Source: Planobispora rosea
GTDB taxonomy: Bacteria; Actinomycetota; Actinomycetes; Streptosporangiales; Streptosporangiaceae
Direction: 5' to 3'
DNA: 64,000 bases
Assembly (NCBI RefSeq): GCF_014648175.1
Contig: NZ_BMQP01000018.1
Span: 62,001 to 126,000, forward strand
Within the stretch, counting starts at the first letter, position 1. Each line of letters begins with the position of its first letter. The notes under the pieces are model-generated. The model searched no databases, had not been told where the DNA came from, and saw only the letters and a program-made list of their open reading frames with translations. Of this stretch, positions 28,703 through 37,673 are shown in pieces. Made by a program: the position numbers and the translations under genes.

Positions 28703-29907
28703 GTCGCCCCGTCCTCCCCGGCACGCCGTACGGGCACCCGCAGCAGCACCCCGAACCCCTCCCCGGAGGGTCCGGCCGTCAGCGAGCCGCCGATCAGCTC
28801 GGCCCGTTCCCGCATGCCCACCAGGCCGTATCCGGACCCCGCCGGCGACGGCCGCCCCGCCGCTCCTCCGGTGTCGCGCACCTCCAGCTCGCACCAGTCC
28901 CCGCCAAGACGCAGGTCCACCGTGACCGGCGCGCCGGGAGCGTGCTTGCGCGTGTTCGTCAGCGCCTCCTGCGCCGTCCGCGCCACCGCCAGGCGGGCCT
29001 CGGCCTCCAGCGGTCCCGGGTCTCCCGCGACCGAGACGGTGCAGGCAGCCCCGGTCACCGATCGGTACTCGACCGCGAGCCGCTCCAGCCGTTCGGCCAG
29101 CGACAGCTCCTGCCCGCGCAGCGCGTCGAGCGCCCGGCGGGTCTCCTCCAGGCTCGTCCTCGCCAATGCCGCGGCGCGGTTGACCCGGTCCAGCGCCGCG
29201 GCCCGGTCCCGTCCCCGTTCCAGCAGCAGCCGCGCGCCCTCCAGGTACACGATCTGCGCCGACTGGGAGTGCGCCAGGATGTCGTGCACCTCACGGGCCA
29301 GCCGGGTCCGCTCGGCGAGCACGGCCTCCCGCGCACGGGCCTCGGCGGCCTCCGCGCTCCGCTCCCGGGTCACCACGAGCTGCCGGATCAGAAAGGCCAG
29401 GATCGCCGCGTACCCGAGGCCCAGGAGGTTGCCCACCAGCTCCCAGCCCGCCAGGCCGGACAGCGGGGACGCCGTCGCGAAGGCCGCGACGCCCGAGACG
29501 ATCAGCGCCACCGCCGGCGGCGGCCCGGTCCGGAACGGCAGCGCGTAGACGGCGATGTAGAGGAACGCCATGCCGCTGTAGGCCTCGGCCGCGTTCAGGG
29601 CCAGCCCGCCCAGCAGGGTGAGGCCGAGCAGCGCCGCGTTGCGCCGTTCCCCCTCCCGCGCCAGCGCCAGCAGGCAGCAGGCGGCCGCCGCCGCGCCGGC
29701 CGCCGCGACCGCCGCGGCGCCGGGCCATCCCCACCGCGCCGCCGCCGCCACGGTCGCGAACCCCGTCCCGTAGAGCATCTGTCCCGTGAGCAGCACCACG
29801 AAGGTCCAGCGCACGAGGGGGCGACGGAAGAAGGCCACGGCCGCACGGTAGCGCCGCCCGAACGGCTCCGCCATGGACCCGTGGGTGGAGATCGTCTCCA
29901 CCCTCAC
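28699..29907 (-). CDS. NarL-type sensor histidine kinase
   Basis: The protein has up to 402 residues (GTG 29907; an ATG at 29874 is equally possible since neither has a clear ribosome-binding site). The N-terminal half is membrane-embedded, with about five or six helices. The HisKA_3 box is ERTRLAREVHDILAHSQSAQIVYLEG with the phosphorylated His in EVHDILAH. The ATPase domain has TAQEALTNTRKHAPGAPV (N box), DTGGAAG and GYGLVGMRERAELIGGSL (G boxes). It phosphorylates the response regulator encoded in overlap downstream. The membrane form without an extracytoplasmic loop suggests sensing within the membrane, as in DesK. Confidence 0.92.
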   Translation of the reverse strand: MRVETISTHGSMAEPFGRRYRAAVAFFRRPLVRWTFVVLLTGQMLYGTGFATVAAAARWGWPGAAAVAAAGAAAAACCLLALAREGERRNAALLGLTLLGGLALNAAEAYSGMAFLYIAVYALPFRTGPPPAVALIVSGVAAFATASPLSGLAGWELVGNLLGLGYAAILAFLIRQLVVTRERSAEAAEARAREAVLAERTRLAREVHDILAHSQSAQIVYLEGARLLLERGRDRAAALDRVNRAAALARTSLEETRRALDALRGQELSLAERLERLAVEYRSVTGAACTVSVAGDPGPLEAEARLAVARTAQEALTNTRKHAPGAPVTVDLRLGGDWCELEVRDTGGAAGRPSPAGSGYGLVGMRERAELIGGSLTAGPSGEGFGVLLRVPVRRAGEDGAT

Positions 29908-29994
29908 CGGCGGCGGTCCCGCCCCGGCCGGAGACGGAGACGTCCGCCCCGGGGGTCATGAACCGCCCCGGCCCGATCCGGCACCGTCGAGGGC

Positions 29995-30681
29995 ATGTCA
30001 GCCATCACCGCCACCCGTCTCAGCAAGTCGTTCGGGACCGTACCGGCCGTGGACGACCTGTCGTTCACCGTCGAACCCGGCACGGTCACGGCCTTCCTCG
30101 GCCCCAACGGCGCGGGGAAGACCACCACGCTGCGCATGCTCCTCGGCCTGGTCACCCCCACTTCGGGAGCGGCCCTCATCGGCGGCAGACCGTACCGGGA
30201 CCTCGCCGACCCGGTCTGCGAGGTCGGCGCGGTGCTGGAGGCCGCGGCCTTCCATCCCGGCCTGACCGCCCGCACCCATCTGGAGATCCTGCGCACCGCC
30301 GCCGGGCTCGCCGCGGACCGCGTCGGCCACGTCCTGGACCAGGTGGACCTCACCGGCGCGGCCGGCCGCAGAGCGGGCGGGTTCTCCCTGGGCATGCGCC
30401 AGCGTCTCGCCCTGGCCACCGCGCTCCTCGGCGACCCGGCCGTGCTCATCCTCGACGAGCCCGCCAACGGCCTCGATCCGGCGGGCGCCCACTGGCTGCG
30501 CGGATTCCTGCGGGCCTACGCCCTGCAGGGCCGTACGGTCCTGGTCTCCACCCACGTGCTCACGGAGATCCAGCAGATCGCCGACCACGTGATCATCATC
30601 TCGGAGGGGCGGATGGTCTTCACCGGCCCGCTGGCCTCCGGCTCCGACTTGGAGGAGCTGTACCTGGAGGCGACCCGGTGA
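29995..30681 (+). CDS. ABC exporter, ATP-binding subunit
   Basis: The 228-residue subunit starts MSAITATRLSKSFG. It has Walker A GPNGAGKTTTL, signature FSLGMRQRLALATAL, Walker B VLILDEPANGLDP and switch His in VSTHVLTEI. The signature is LSxGMxQRL-like, typical of drug- or lipid-export (DrrA/CcmA/BcrA) subunits. It energises the permease coded by the overlapping next gene (GTGA). It is divergent from the two-component system, which probably controls it; such NarL-ABC pairs often respond to peptide antibiotics or cell-envelope damage. Confidence 0.92.
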   Translation: MSAITATRLSKSFGTVPAVDDLSFTVEPGTVTAFLGPNGAGKTTTLRMLLGLVTPTSGAALIGGRPYRDLADPVCEVGAVLEAAAFHPGLTARTHLEILRTAAGLAADRVGHVLDQVDLTGAAGRRAGGFSLGMRQRLALATALLGDPAVLILDEPANGLDPAGAHWLRGFLRAYALQGRTVLVSTHVLTEIQQIADHVIIISEGRMVFTGPLASGSDLEELYLEATR

Positions 30682-31415
30682 AGCGTCTCGTCCACGCCGA
30701 ACTGATCAGGGCCCGCGCGAGCCGTACCGTCCGGGTCCTCGCCGCCCTGGCCCCGGTGACCTGCGTGCTCTGGGCGGGGCTCGGGGTCGCCCTGATGGGG
30801 CTGGAGGGCGGGATGCCCGCCGAGGACCGGGTGCGCAACGTCTACGCCATGGCCCAGCAGGCCTACGTCTTCACCCTCCTCCTGGGGATCCTCGGCACGG
30901 CCGGGGAGTTCCGCCACCAGACGATCACCTGGCGGTTCCTCCTGACCCCGGACCGCGGCCGGGTGGTCAACGCCAAGCTGGCCGCGTACGGGATCGCAGG
31001 ACTGGCCGTCGGGGCCGTCTCGGCGCTGGCCACCGTCGCGGCCGGGGCGCTGCTGCTGCACCTGGGCGGGCATCCCGTCATGGCGCCGGGCGTGCCGGGC
31101 GTCCTGCTCGGCGCGGTTCTCTCCGTCACCGGGTACGGCCTGCTCGGCGTCGGCCTCGGCGCGCTCATCCGCAACCAGACGGCGGCGGTCGCCGTGGCCC
31201 TGATCTGGTTCATGTACGCCGACTACCTGCTCACGATGCTCCTGCCCGGCCTGGGCCGCTGGCTGCCGACCGGCGCGGCCCGCGCACTGGCCGGGGTGAG
31301 CATGGAGAACGCCGAGCTGCTGCCCGCGTGGGCGGGCGGGCCGCTGTTCGCCGCCTACGTGCTGGCCGCCGTCCTCGCCGCCCGCCTGATCACCCTCCGC
31401 CGTGACATCACCTGA
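30678..31415 (+). CDS. ABC exporter, membrane subunit
   Basis: The 245-residue protein from GTG 30678 overlaps the stop codon of the ATPase gene. Six transmembrane helices are expected, with a typical ABC2 pattern: KRLVHAELIRARASRTVRV, then LLGILGTAGEFRHQTITWRFLLTP (the EFRHQT segment is characteristic), VLLGAVLSVTGYGLLGVGLGALIRNQ and LTMLLPGLGRWLPTGAARAL. It is the membrane partner of the exporter or of a membrane-protecting ABC. The substrate is unknown. Confidence 0.88.
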   Translation: MKRLVHAELIRARASRTVRVLAALAPVTCVLWAGLGVALMGLEGGMPAEDRVRNVYAMAQQAYVFTLLLGILGTAGEFRHQTITWRFLLTPDRGRVVNAKLAAYGIAGLAVGAVSALATVAAGALLLHLGGHPVMAPGVPGVLLGAVLSVTGYGLLGVGLGALIRNQTAAVAVALIWFMYADYLLTMLLPGLGRWLPTGAARALAGVSMENAELLPAWAGGPLFAAYVLAAVLAARLITLRRDIT

Positions 31416-31517
31416 CCCTTCTTCTCCGGAATTGGGCATCGACGCGGCATCCCGTCTCGGTTAATGTGCTCGAAAGGGCACCCACGGTAACCATGCGGTC
31501 CGTCCAGGGGAGCGATC

Positions 31518-31841
31518 ATGTCTGACAGAGAAGAGCGGTCTCTCAGCAAAGAAGAGATCCAGAACTATTTCAGGGACAACACCGACTTCTTCTTCGGCGC
31601 CCTGCGCCAGGCCCGGGAACTGGTGGACGGCACCCGCGAGGCGGAGGGGTCCGAGCAGGTCACCGTCCCGGTGGACACGCTCAGGACGATGCATCAGGCG
31701 ATGACGGTCATGTACAAGATCATGGGTGACCAGGAGATGCTGCCGCCGTTCGGCAACCACGGCAACCGGGGAGCGGGCGCCGACTGGAATCCCCTCACCC
31801 CGCACGGCGTCGACGTCGGCGACCTCAGCCCTTTCGGCTGA
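31518..31841 (+). CDS. Small protein of unknown function, before a JmjC oxygenase gene
   Basis: The 107-residue product begins MSDREERSLSKEEIQNYFR and starts with GGGGAG upstream. Residues 10-75 are helical and charged (DNTDFFFGALRQARELVDG, VDTLRTMHQAMTVMYKIMGD); the last 30 residues are rich in Gly, Pro, Asn, His and Phe (LPPFGNHGNRGAGADWNP, then HGVDVGDLSPFG). The layout of a helical leader and a small tail of a different composition resembles a peptide precursor. The gene ends 22 bp before a JmjC-type oxygenase gene on the same strand, so co-expression is likely. No family is recognised, and the precursor idea is inference. Confidence 0.6.
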   Translation: MSDREERSLSKEEIQNYFRDNTDFFFGALRQARELVDGTREAEGSEQVTVPVDTLRTMHQAMTVMYKIMGDQEMLPPFGNHGNRGAGADWNPLTPHGVDVGDLSPFG

Positions 31842-31863
31842 CCCGGCGAGCAGGTGCCAGGGC

Positions 31864-33084
31864 ATGAGCATCCTGAAGAAACTGCTGTATCCGCACGACC
31901 CGCAGACGTTCTTCTCCCGCTTCTGGGAACAGGACTACCTGCACATCCGCCGCGCCGACAATCCCGCCCTGCGTGAGCTGCTGCCCGCGCTGGTGTCGGT
32001 CGAGGATCTGGACGAGCTGCTCACCGTCACCTACGCCACCGGCTCCCACCGCTCCGACGCCCTGTGCCTGACCCGGGACGGGCGTGTCCTGACGCCGGGC
32101 GACTACCTGCGGTCCACTGCGGGGCAACCGCTCGTGCAGATCGATGTGGAACGCGTGCTGACGCTGTACCGCCACGGCGCGTCGATCACGCTGAACCGGG
32201 TCCACGAGGCCCTGCCCGCGGTGGGCGGGCTGTGTGATGAGCTGTCGGCGTTCTTCGGGGTGCGTGTGCACGCCAACGCCTACCTCACGCCGGCCGACGC
32301 CCAGGGCTTCCCCACCCACTTCGACACCCACGACGTGATCCTCCTGCAGCTCGCCGGCGCCAAGAGCTGGCGCGTCCAGCCGCCGCCGGTGCAGCTGCCC
32401 ACCCCCGCGATGCACGACCACGGCGCCGCCCCGGCCGGTCCCGTCACCGAGGTCCCGCTGCGCTCGGCCGAGCTGCTGTACATCCCCCGGGGCTTCGTCC
32501 ACCAGGGGATCGCGACCGATGCCGCGTCGGTGCACCTGACCCTCGGCATCACTCCCTATCCCTGGTCCTGGCTGCTGCACCGGGTGCTGGACGAACTGGA
32601 ACGCGACGACGTCGATTTCCGGCGGACGGTGGCCCCGCAGCTGGGACGCGCCGCCCTCGACGAGGAGCGGCTCGCCGAGACCCTGACGATGCTGGCGGCG
32701 CGGCTGGTCGACGCCGGACGCGCCCGTCGCGCCCTCCACCGCCAGGTCGCCACGGTCGATCGGACGGGCGGCGTGCCGCTACGCGGGCTGCTGGCACAGC
32801 TCACGCACGCCGAGCAGGTCACGCTGACGACCCCGGTCCGGCTGAAGCAGCCGGTCGAGGTCGACCTGAGCCGGTCCGGTGATCGCGTCATGCTGTCTTT
32901 CGGGCGCACGGCGCTCACCCTCCCCTCGTTCACCGAAGCGCCGCTGCGCGTCCTGTGCAACGGCGCCGCCGTCTGCGCCGCCCAGCTTCCCGCCGGGATC
33001 GACGACAGCGGGAAACTGGTGTTGATCAAACGGTTGATCCGGGAGGGGCTGCTGGAGTTCGCCGACCCCCTCGTCCCGGCCTGA
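31864..33084 (+). CDS. JmjC/cupin_4 oxygenase (ribosomal oxygenase-like)
   Basis: The protein has 406 residues from ATG 31864. The JmjC/cupin domain (about 90-235) has iron ligands His152-x-Asp154 in THFDTHD and a later His213 in PRGFVHQ, with ILLQLAGAKSWRV between them. A dimerisation/winged-helix C-terminal part (about 240-400) ends KLVLIKRLIREGLLEFADPL, as in YcfD/RoxA. These enzymes use 2-oxoglutarate, oxygen and Fe(II) to hydroxylate a protein residue; YcfD acts on ribosomal protein uL16. Here the substrate may be the small protein coded just upstream. Both are inferences from context. Confidence 0.85.
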   Translation: MSILKKLLYPHDPQTFFSRFWEQDYLHIRRADNPALRELLPALVSVEDLDELLTVTYATGSHRSDALCLTRDGRVLTPGDYLRSTAGQPLVQIDVERVLTLYRHGASITLNRVHEALPAVGGLCDELSAFFGVRVHANAYLTPADAQGFPTHFDTHDVILLQLAGAKSWRVQPPPVQLPTPAMHDHGAAPAGPVTEVPLRSAELLYIPRGFVHQGIATDAASVHLTLGITPYPWSWLLHRVLDELERDDVDFRRTVAPQLGRAALDEERLAETLTMLAARLVDAGRARRALHRQVATVDRTGGVPLRGLLAQLTHAEQVTLTTPVRLKQPVEVDLSRSGDRVMLSFGRTALTLPSFTEAPLRVLCNGAAVCAAQLPAGIDDSGKLVLIKRLIREGLLEFADPLVPA

Positions 33085-33152
33085 TCGGCTCGTCCCCGCC
33101 GGTGAGGCGCCGGGTGCACCGCGACGGCCCGCGCCGCCCCGCGTCCCCGGGG

Positions 33153-34808
33153 CTACACGGCGCCGAGGACCGCGGCCCGCGCCGCCTCGCGCATGGCCGC
33201 GTGCAGGGCGGCGTTGGCCTCGCGGTCGGTGCGGACCTCCACGATCCGCACCCCCTCCCCGCGCAGCGCCTTGGGCAGCTGGTCCGGATCGCCCACGAAC
33301 GTGTACGGCGTGCCGGTCGCCGCGGCCGCGTAGGCCAGGTCCACCCCGTGGGCGGTGCCGAAGACCCGTTCGAACGGGTCCCGCAGCGACGCCTGCGGCA
33401 GCAGCGAGAAGATCCCGCCGCCGTCGTTGTTCACCACGACCAGGCACAGGTCCGGACGGGGCTCGCGGGGACCGAGGACCAGCCCGTTCTGGTCGTGCAG
33501 GAACGTCAGGTCCCCCATCAGCGCGAACGACGGGCCGTGGTGGGCCAGCGCCGCGCCCATCGCCGTCGAGACCGTCCCGTCGATCCCGGCGGCGCCCCGG
33601 TTGGCCATGACCCGCAGGCCCCGCCGGGGACGCATCGCCTGGTCCAGGTCGCGGATCGGCATGGAGGAGCCGGAGATCAGCAGCGACCCGTTGGGCAGCG
33701 CGTCGACCAGGTCGCGGGCGAGCCTGGGCTCGCTGAGCCCCGAAGCGTCCATCACCTCGTCGATCGCCTCCCTGGCCGCGGCGTCGGCGCGGCGCCAGGA
33801 GTGCAGCCATTCGTCGTCCCCGGCGGCGATCGGGATCTCCACGGCCTGCGCCACCTGCGTCGCCGAGCGGGTGGGGTCGGGCCAGCGGGTCAGGTCCGGG
33901 GTGACCACGATGTGCTCGGCCGCGTGCCCGAGCCAGGCCAGCAGGGGCTTGGACAGGCCGGGGCGGCCCAGGGTGACGACCACCTCGGGGCGGTGCGCGT
34001 CGGCGAACTCCGGCGTGCCCAGCAGGAAGTGGTAGGCCGACATCGCGTGGTCGCCGTAGCGGGCGCCGCCGTGCGGCTCCGACAGGACCGGCCAGCCGGC
34101 CATGCCCGCCGCCGCCACGTACCTGCGCACGTTGGGAGCGCCGTCGCCGACCACCAGCACGCCCCGCCGGGTGGGCGGCAGGTGCAGCGCGACCGCGGGC
34201 GGCGCCACCCGGGCGCGCACCCACGGCCCGCCCGGGCCGCCGTCCAGCGGCTCGCACCAGGAGGCGTCCCCGTCGGGGATCAGCGGCTCACGGAAGGCGA
34301 GGTTCAGGTGGACCGGGCCGGGATCGGCCGGGCCGAGCGAGCGCTGGTAGGCGCGGCAGGCCAGGGAGCGCCAGTAGGCCACCTGGCCGGGCCGCTCCTC
34401 GGGGACGCCGACCTCGTTGAACCAGCGCACCGCGGTGCCGTACATCTTGATCTGGTCCACCGTCTGGTTGGCGCCGGTATGACGCAGCTCGGGCGGCCGG
34501 TCGGCGGTGAGCACCAGCAGCGGCACCCCCGACTCGTGCGCCTCCAGGACGGCCGGGTGGAAGTTGGCCGCCGCGGTGCCCGAGGTGCAGATCAGGGCGA
34601 CCGGGCGCTCACCGCGCCGGGCCAGGCCCAGCGCGAGGAAGGACGCCGAGCGCTCGTCGATGCGCACGTGCAGCCGGACCCGGCTGTCGGCGTGCGCGGC
34701 CAGAGCCAGGGGAGCCGAGCGCGAGCCGGGCGCGAGCACCACCTCCGTGAGGCCGCAGCGCACCAGCTCGTCGATGAGCACGGTCGCGAGCGCGGTCGCG
34801 GGATTCAC
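33153..34808 (-). CDS. menD: 2-succinyl-5-enolpyruvyl-6-hydroxy-3-cyclohexene-1-carboxylate synthase
   Basis: The protein has 551 residues, the normal MenD length. It shows the N-terminal thiamine diphosphate pyrimidine-binding part (VLAPGSRSAPLALAA and a Glu in RIDERSASFLALGLAR), CTSGTAAANFHPAVLEA, and the C-terminal diphosphate-binding part GDLTFLHDQNGL with VVNNDGGGIFSLLPQA. It joins isochorismate with 2-oxoglutarate, the first committed step of menaquinone synthesis. Its GTG start overlaps the menC stop codon (GTGA), so menC-menD is an operon transcribed leftward. The GTG at 34808 fits the family start. Confidence 0.96.
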   Translation of the reverse strand: MNPATALATVLIDELVRCGLTEVVLAPGSRSAPLALAAHADSRVRLHVRIDERSASFLALGLARRGERPVALICTSGTAAANFHPAVLEAHESGVPLLVLTADRPPELRHTGANQTVDQIKMYGTAVRWFNEVGVPEERPGQVAYWRSLACRAYQRSLGPADPGPVHLNLAFREPLIPDGDASWCEPLDGGPGGPWVRARVAPPAVALHLPPTRRGVLVVGDGAPNVRRYVAAAGMAGWPVLSEPHGGARYGDHAMSAYHFLLGTPEFADAHRPEVVVTLGRPGLSKPLLAWLGHAAEHIVVTPDLTRWPDPTRSATQVAQAVEIPIAAGDDEWLHSWRRADAAAREAIDEVMDASGLSEPRLARDLVDALPNGSLLISGSSMPIRDLDQAMRPRRGLRVMANRGAAGIDGTVSTAMGAALAHHGPSFALMGDLTFLHDQNGLVLGPREPRPDLCLVVVNNDGGGIFSLLPQASLRDPFERVFGTAHGVDLAYAAAATGTPYTFVGDPDQLPKALRGEGVRIVEVRTDREANAALHAAMREAARAAVLGAV

Positions 34809-35734
34809 GGGCTTGCCTCCTCCAGGCGTCGCACCCAGGCGGGCGACTCCACCTCATAGCGTGCCAAAGCGGCCTCGTCCACGGTGGGACGCCGCACCGG
34901 GAGCACCCCGTCGACGGGGACGAGCGGGTCGGTCACCACGTCCCCCTCCAGCAGCGACAGGGTCCCCAGGCCGCAGGCGTAGGGCAGTTCGGGCAGGGCG
35001 GCGGCCAGCGCCACCCCGGCCGCCAGGCCGACGGAGGTCTCCACGGCGCTGGAGACCACTGCGGGCAGCCCGCACGCCTCCACCACGCGCAGCGCGGCGG
35101 CGACCCCGCCGAGCGGCTGGACCTTGACCACCGCGATGTCGGCGGCCCCGGCGGCCCTGACCTTCAGCGGGTCCTCGGCGCGGCGGATCGACTCGTCGGC
35201 CGCGACCGGGACCTCGACCTTCCTGCGGACGCGGGCCAGTTCCTCCAGGGTGGCGCAGGGCTGCTCGACGTACTCCAGGCCGAAGCGGCCGAGCTCGGTG
35301 ATCCGGGCCACCGCGGTGGCGACGTCCCAGGCGCCGTTGGCGTCCACCCGGATCCGGCCGCCCGGTCCGAGCGCGTCGCGTACGGCCTCCACCCGGGCCA
35401 TGTCCTCGGCGAACGCCTGGCCCCGCTCGGCGACCTTGACCTTGACCGTTTCGCAGCGGGCCCGCCGTACCATCGCGTGGGCCTGCTCGGGGCCGACGGC
35501 CGGCACGATGGCGTTGACCGGGATCCGGTCGCGCAGCGGCGCGGGCCAGCCGGTGAAGGCGGCCTCCTCCGCGCAGGCCCGCCAGCGCGCGCACTCGGCG
35601 GGGCCGTACTCGGGGAACGGGGAGAACTCCCCCCAGCCCGCGGGGCCGTGGAGCAGGATGCCCTCGCGCACGGTCTGCCCGCGGAAACGCGTCCGCATCG
35701 GGATCCGGAAGACCCGGAGCGCGCCGACCGCCAC
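34805..35734 (-). CDS. menC: o-Succinylbenzoate synthase
   Basis: The protein has 309 residues from GTG 35734. It belongs to the enolase superfamily: KVKVAE with the catalytic Lys (about residue 118), metal ligands in VDANGAWD, VEQPCATLEEL and ADESIR, and the second catalytic Lys in VVKVQPLGG. It dehydrates the MenH product to o-succinylbenzoate. In many actinobacteria MenC is of this shorter, divergent type. The frame continues upstream, but the sequence before 35734 is not family-like, so that GTG is preferred over longer options. It is translationally coupled to menD. Confidence 0.93.
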   Translation of the reverse strand: MAVGALRVFRIPMRTRFRGQTVREGILLHGPAGWGEFSPFPEYGPAECARWRACAEEAAFTGWPAPLRDRIPVNAIVPAVGPEQAHAMVRRARCETVKVKVAERGQAFAEDMARVEAVRDALGPGGRIRVDANGAWDVATAVARITELGRFGLEYVEQPCATLEELARVRRKVEVPVAADESIRRAEDPLKVRAAGAADIAVVKVQPLGGVAAALRVVEACGLPAVVSSAVETSVGLAAGVALAAALPELPYACGLGTLSLLEGDVVTDPLVPVDGVLPVRRPTVDEAALARYEVESPAWVRRLEEASP

Positions 35735-35812
35735 GATCGTTATCGCCCTTCCGTCACGCCGGGGCAGCCCCCGGCTGCTGTCCGCATTGCCCGGACTAAC
35801 CTTACGACTGTG

Positions 35813-37018
35813 ATGATTGCCCCCGTGCACGCGGAGTCGCCTTCCGCGCCACCGGCCGGTTCGTCCCCCGGGGAGCGGGAGCTGCAGGCCCTCACGCTGC
35901 CGCCCGGTCCCGAGCTGTTCCGCGCGGTCGCCGCGGCGCTCGACGGCGACGGCCCCGCCGTCCTGCCCCTCTCCCCCGGCCTGCCCGCCCCCGCGCTCCG
36001 GGCGACTCTGGAGGCCCTGCGCCCCACCCGCCTGGACGGGGTACGGCAGGCCGGCGGCGTCGGCGTCCCCGCCGAGGTGGCCGTGGTCATCGCCACCAGC
36101 GGCACGACCGGCGTCCCCAAGGGCGTGCAGCTGTCGGCCGCCGCCCTGCGCGCCTCGGCCGCGGCGTCCTTGGAGCGCCTGGCGGCCCGGCCCGGCGAGC
36201 GCTGGCTCTGCTGCCTGCCCCCCTCGCACGTCTCGGGCCTGCAGGTGCTGGTCAGGTCCCTGCTGGGCGGGACCGAGCCGATCATCCACGACGGTTTCTC
36301 GCCGGAGGCGGTGCTCGGTTCCGGCGCATCCCACGTCTCCCTGGTCCCGACCCAGCTCCGCCGGCTCCTGGCCGTCTCGGCGGACCTGTCGGCGTTCCGC
36401 ACGATCCTGCTCGGCGGGGCCGCCGCTCCCCCTGACCTGCTCGCGGCGGCCCGCGCGGCCGGTGCCCGGGTCGTCACCACGTACGGCATGAGCGAGACCT
36501 GCGGCGGGTGTGTTTACGACGGCCACCCCCTTTACAAAGTAGATCTGAAGATCGGGGACGACGGCCGGATCCGCATCGCCGGCCCCGTGCTGTTCTCCGG
36601 CTACCGGCTCCGCCCCGACCTCACCGCCGCGGCCCGCGAGGACGGCTGGTTCGTCACCTCAGACCTCGGCGCCTTCGACGGCGACCGGCTGCGCGTGCTG
36701 GGCCGGGCCGACGACGTCATCAACACCGGCGGGCAGAAGGTCGTCGCGGCGGCGGTGGCCGAGGTGGTCGCCGGGCACCCCGCGGTGGCCGACGCCGTCG
36801 TGGTGGGCCGGCCGGATCCGGAGTGGGGCGAGCGGGTGGTCGCCGTCGTCGTCTCCCCCGACCCGCCCTCCCTGGCCGAGCTGCGGGCCTTCGTCAAGGA
36901 GCGGCTGCCCGCCTACGCCGCCCCCGCCGAGCTGGTCCTTGTGACCGAAATACCACTTTTGGCCAACGGCAAGCCAGATCTGGCGGCCCTCCGTTATGGT
37001 CGTATACGGGAACCATGA
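35813..37018 (+). CDS. menE: o-Succinylbenzoate-CoA ligase
   Basis: The protein has 401 residues from ATG 35813 (a GTG directly before it is another option). It is an adenylate-forming enzyme: IATSGTTGVPKGVQL (phosphate loop), TTYGMSETCGG, GWFVTSDLGAFDGDRLRVLGRADDVINTGGQKV, and the C-terminal lysine in LANGKPDLAAL. The short size is normal for actinobacterial MenE. It forms o-succinylbenzoyl-CoA. The gene is divergent from menC-menD with a 78-bp spacer. A possible -10 (TAACCT, 35797) close to the start suggests a leaderless or short-leader transcript. Confidence 0.93.
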   Translation: MIAPVHAESPSAPPAGSSPGERELQALTLPPGPELFRAVAAALDGDGPAVLPLSPGLPAPALRATLEALRPTRLDGVRQAGGVGVPAEVAVVIATSGTTGVPKGVQLSAAALRASAAASLERLAARPGERWLCCLPPSHVSGLQVLVRSLLGGTEPIIHDGFSPEAVLGSGASHVSLVPTQLRRLLAVSADLSAFRTILLGGAAAPPDLLAAARAAGARVVTTYGMSETCGGCVYDGHPLYKVDLKIGDDGRIRIAGPVLFSGYRLRPDLTAAAREDGWFVTSDLGAFDGDRLRVLGRADDVINTGGQKVVAAAVAEVVAGHPAVADAVVVGRPDPEWGERVVAVVVSPDPPSLAELRAFVKERLPAYAAPAELVLVTEIPLLANGKPDLAALRYGRIREP

Positions 37019-37068
37019 CGGCGCCTGAGCACGTCATAGAGGTAACCGAGCCAGGAAGGACGGGCCTG

Positions 37069-37413
37069 ATGAATCCAACCCGCAAGATGTGGGCCTCCGC
37101 CGGAGCCGTCGCCGTGATCCTCATCGGCGGCGTGTCCGTCTCGGCGGCCGCCTCGGCGGGCAGGCTCGAGAAGGACGGCAAGCCCGTGCCAGCGATCGAA
37201 CCGAATGACCCCGCCGCCCGGGACCAGGCCCCTCCGGCCGCGCCTCCGTCCCCGGAGGAGACCCCGACGGCGGAGGACTACGTGGTCACCAAGGACGTCA
37301 ACCCCGACCCCGACGACGTCGCCCGTTACTGGACCGACGACCGGATGGAGGAGGCCGAGCCGATGCCCATGCCCGAGGGCCCGGTGGACGTGAAGCCCGG
37401 CAGCGGGAACTGA
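37069..37413 (+). CDS. Small secreted or membrane-anchored protein of unknown function
   Basis: The product has 114 residues from ATG 37069, chosen because AGGAAGGA stands 8 bp upstream. An ATG at 37015 overlapping the menE stop would add 18 residues in front of the signal and is less likely. The N-terminus is a signal peptide or anchor (NPTRKMW, hydrophobic core, AAASAG at about 25). The rest is rich in Pro, Glu and Asp (EETPTAEDYVVTKDVNPDPDDVARYWTDDRMEEAEP). It follows menE in the same direction, but the function is unknown. Confidence 0.65.
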   Translation: MNPTRKMWASAGAVAVILIGGVSVSAAASAGRLEKDGKPVPAIEPNDPAARDQAPPAAPPSPEETPTAEDYVVTKDVNPDPDDVARYWTDDRMEEAEPMPMPEGPVDVKPGSGN

Positions 37414-37500
37414 CGGGGACCGGTGGGCGGCCCCGCGGCGCGCGGGAGCCCACCGGGGTGATCGCGGGGGTGATCGCGGGCGGGCCGCGGGCTCATCGGC

Positions 37501-37529
37501 GGGTGGATCGGTACGCGGCCGATCCACCC
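37501..37529 (+). terminator. Intrinsic terminator with T-rich tail
   Basis: A perfect 11-bp stem (GGGTGGATCGG and its complement) with a 7-base loop is followed by ATCATATTTT, unusually T-rich for this genome. It lies 87 bp after the small secreted protein gene and upstream of the sigma factor. Confidence 0.8.
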
Positions 37530-37673
37530 ATCATATTTTCCGCGTCAAGTCGGGAACAGAAAGACCTCTGACGGGGTTATTGGTACTGGTGCGCCGAGCG
37601 GCTCCCCAGCCGCCCCACCCAATCCAATCCGACAACCTGTAAACGACGACTCCGTGATGGAGGAGGTGTCCTC

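Noticed and set aside
36531-36543. TTTACAAAGTAGA as an operator inside menE
   Set aside because: It lies well within the coding region; listed only as part of the recurring motif, since codon usage could explain it.
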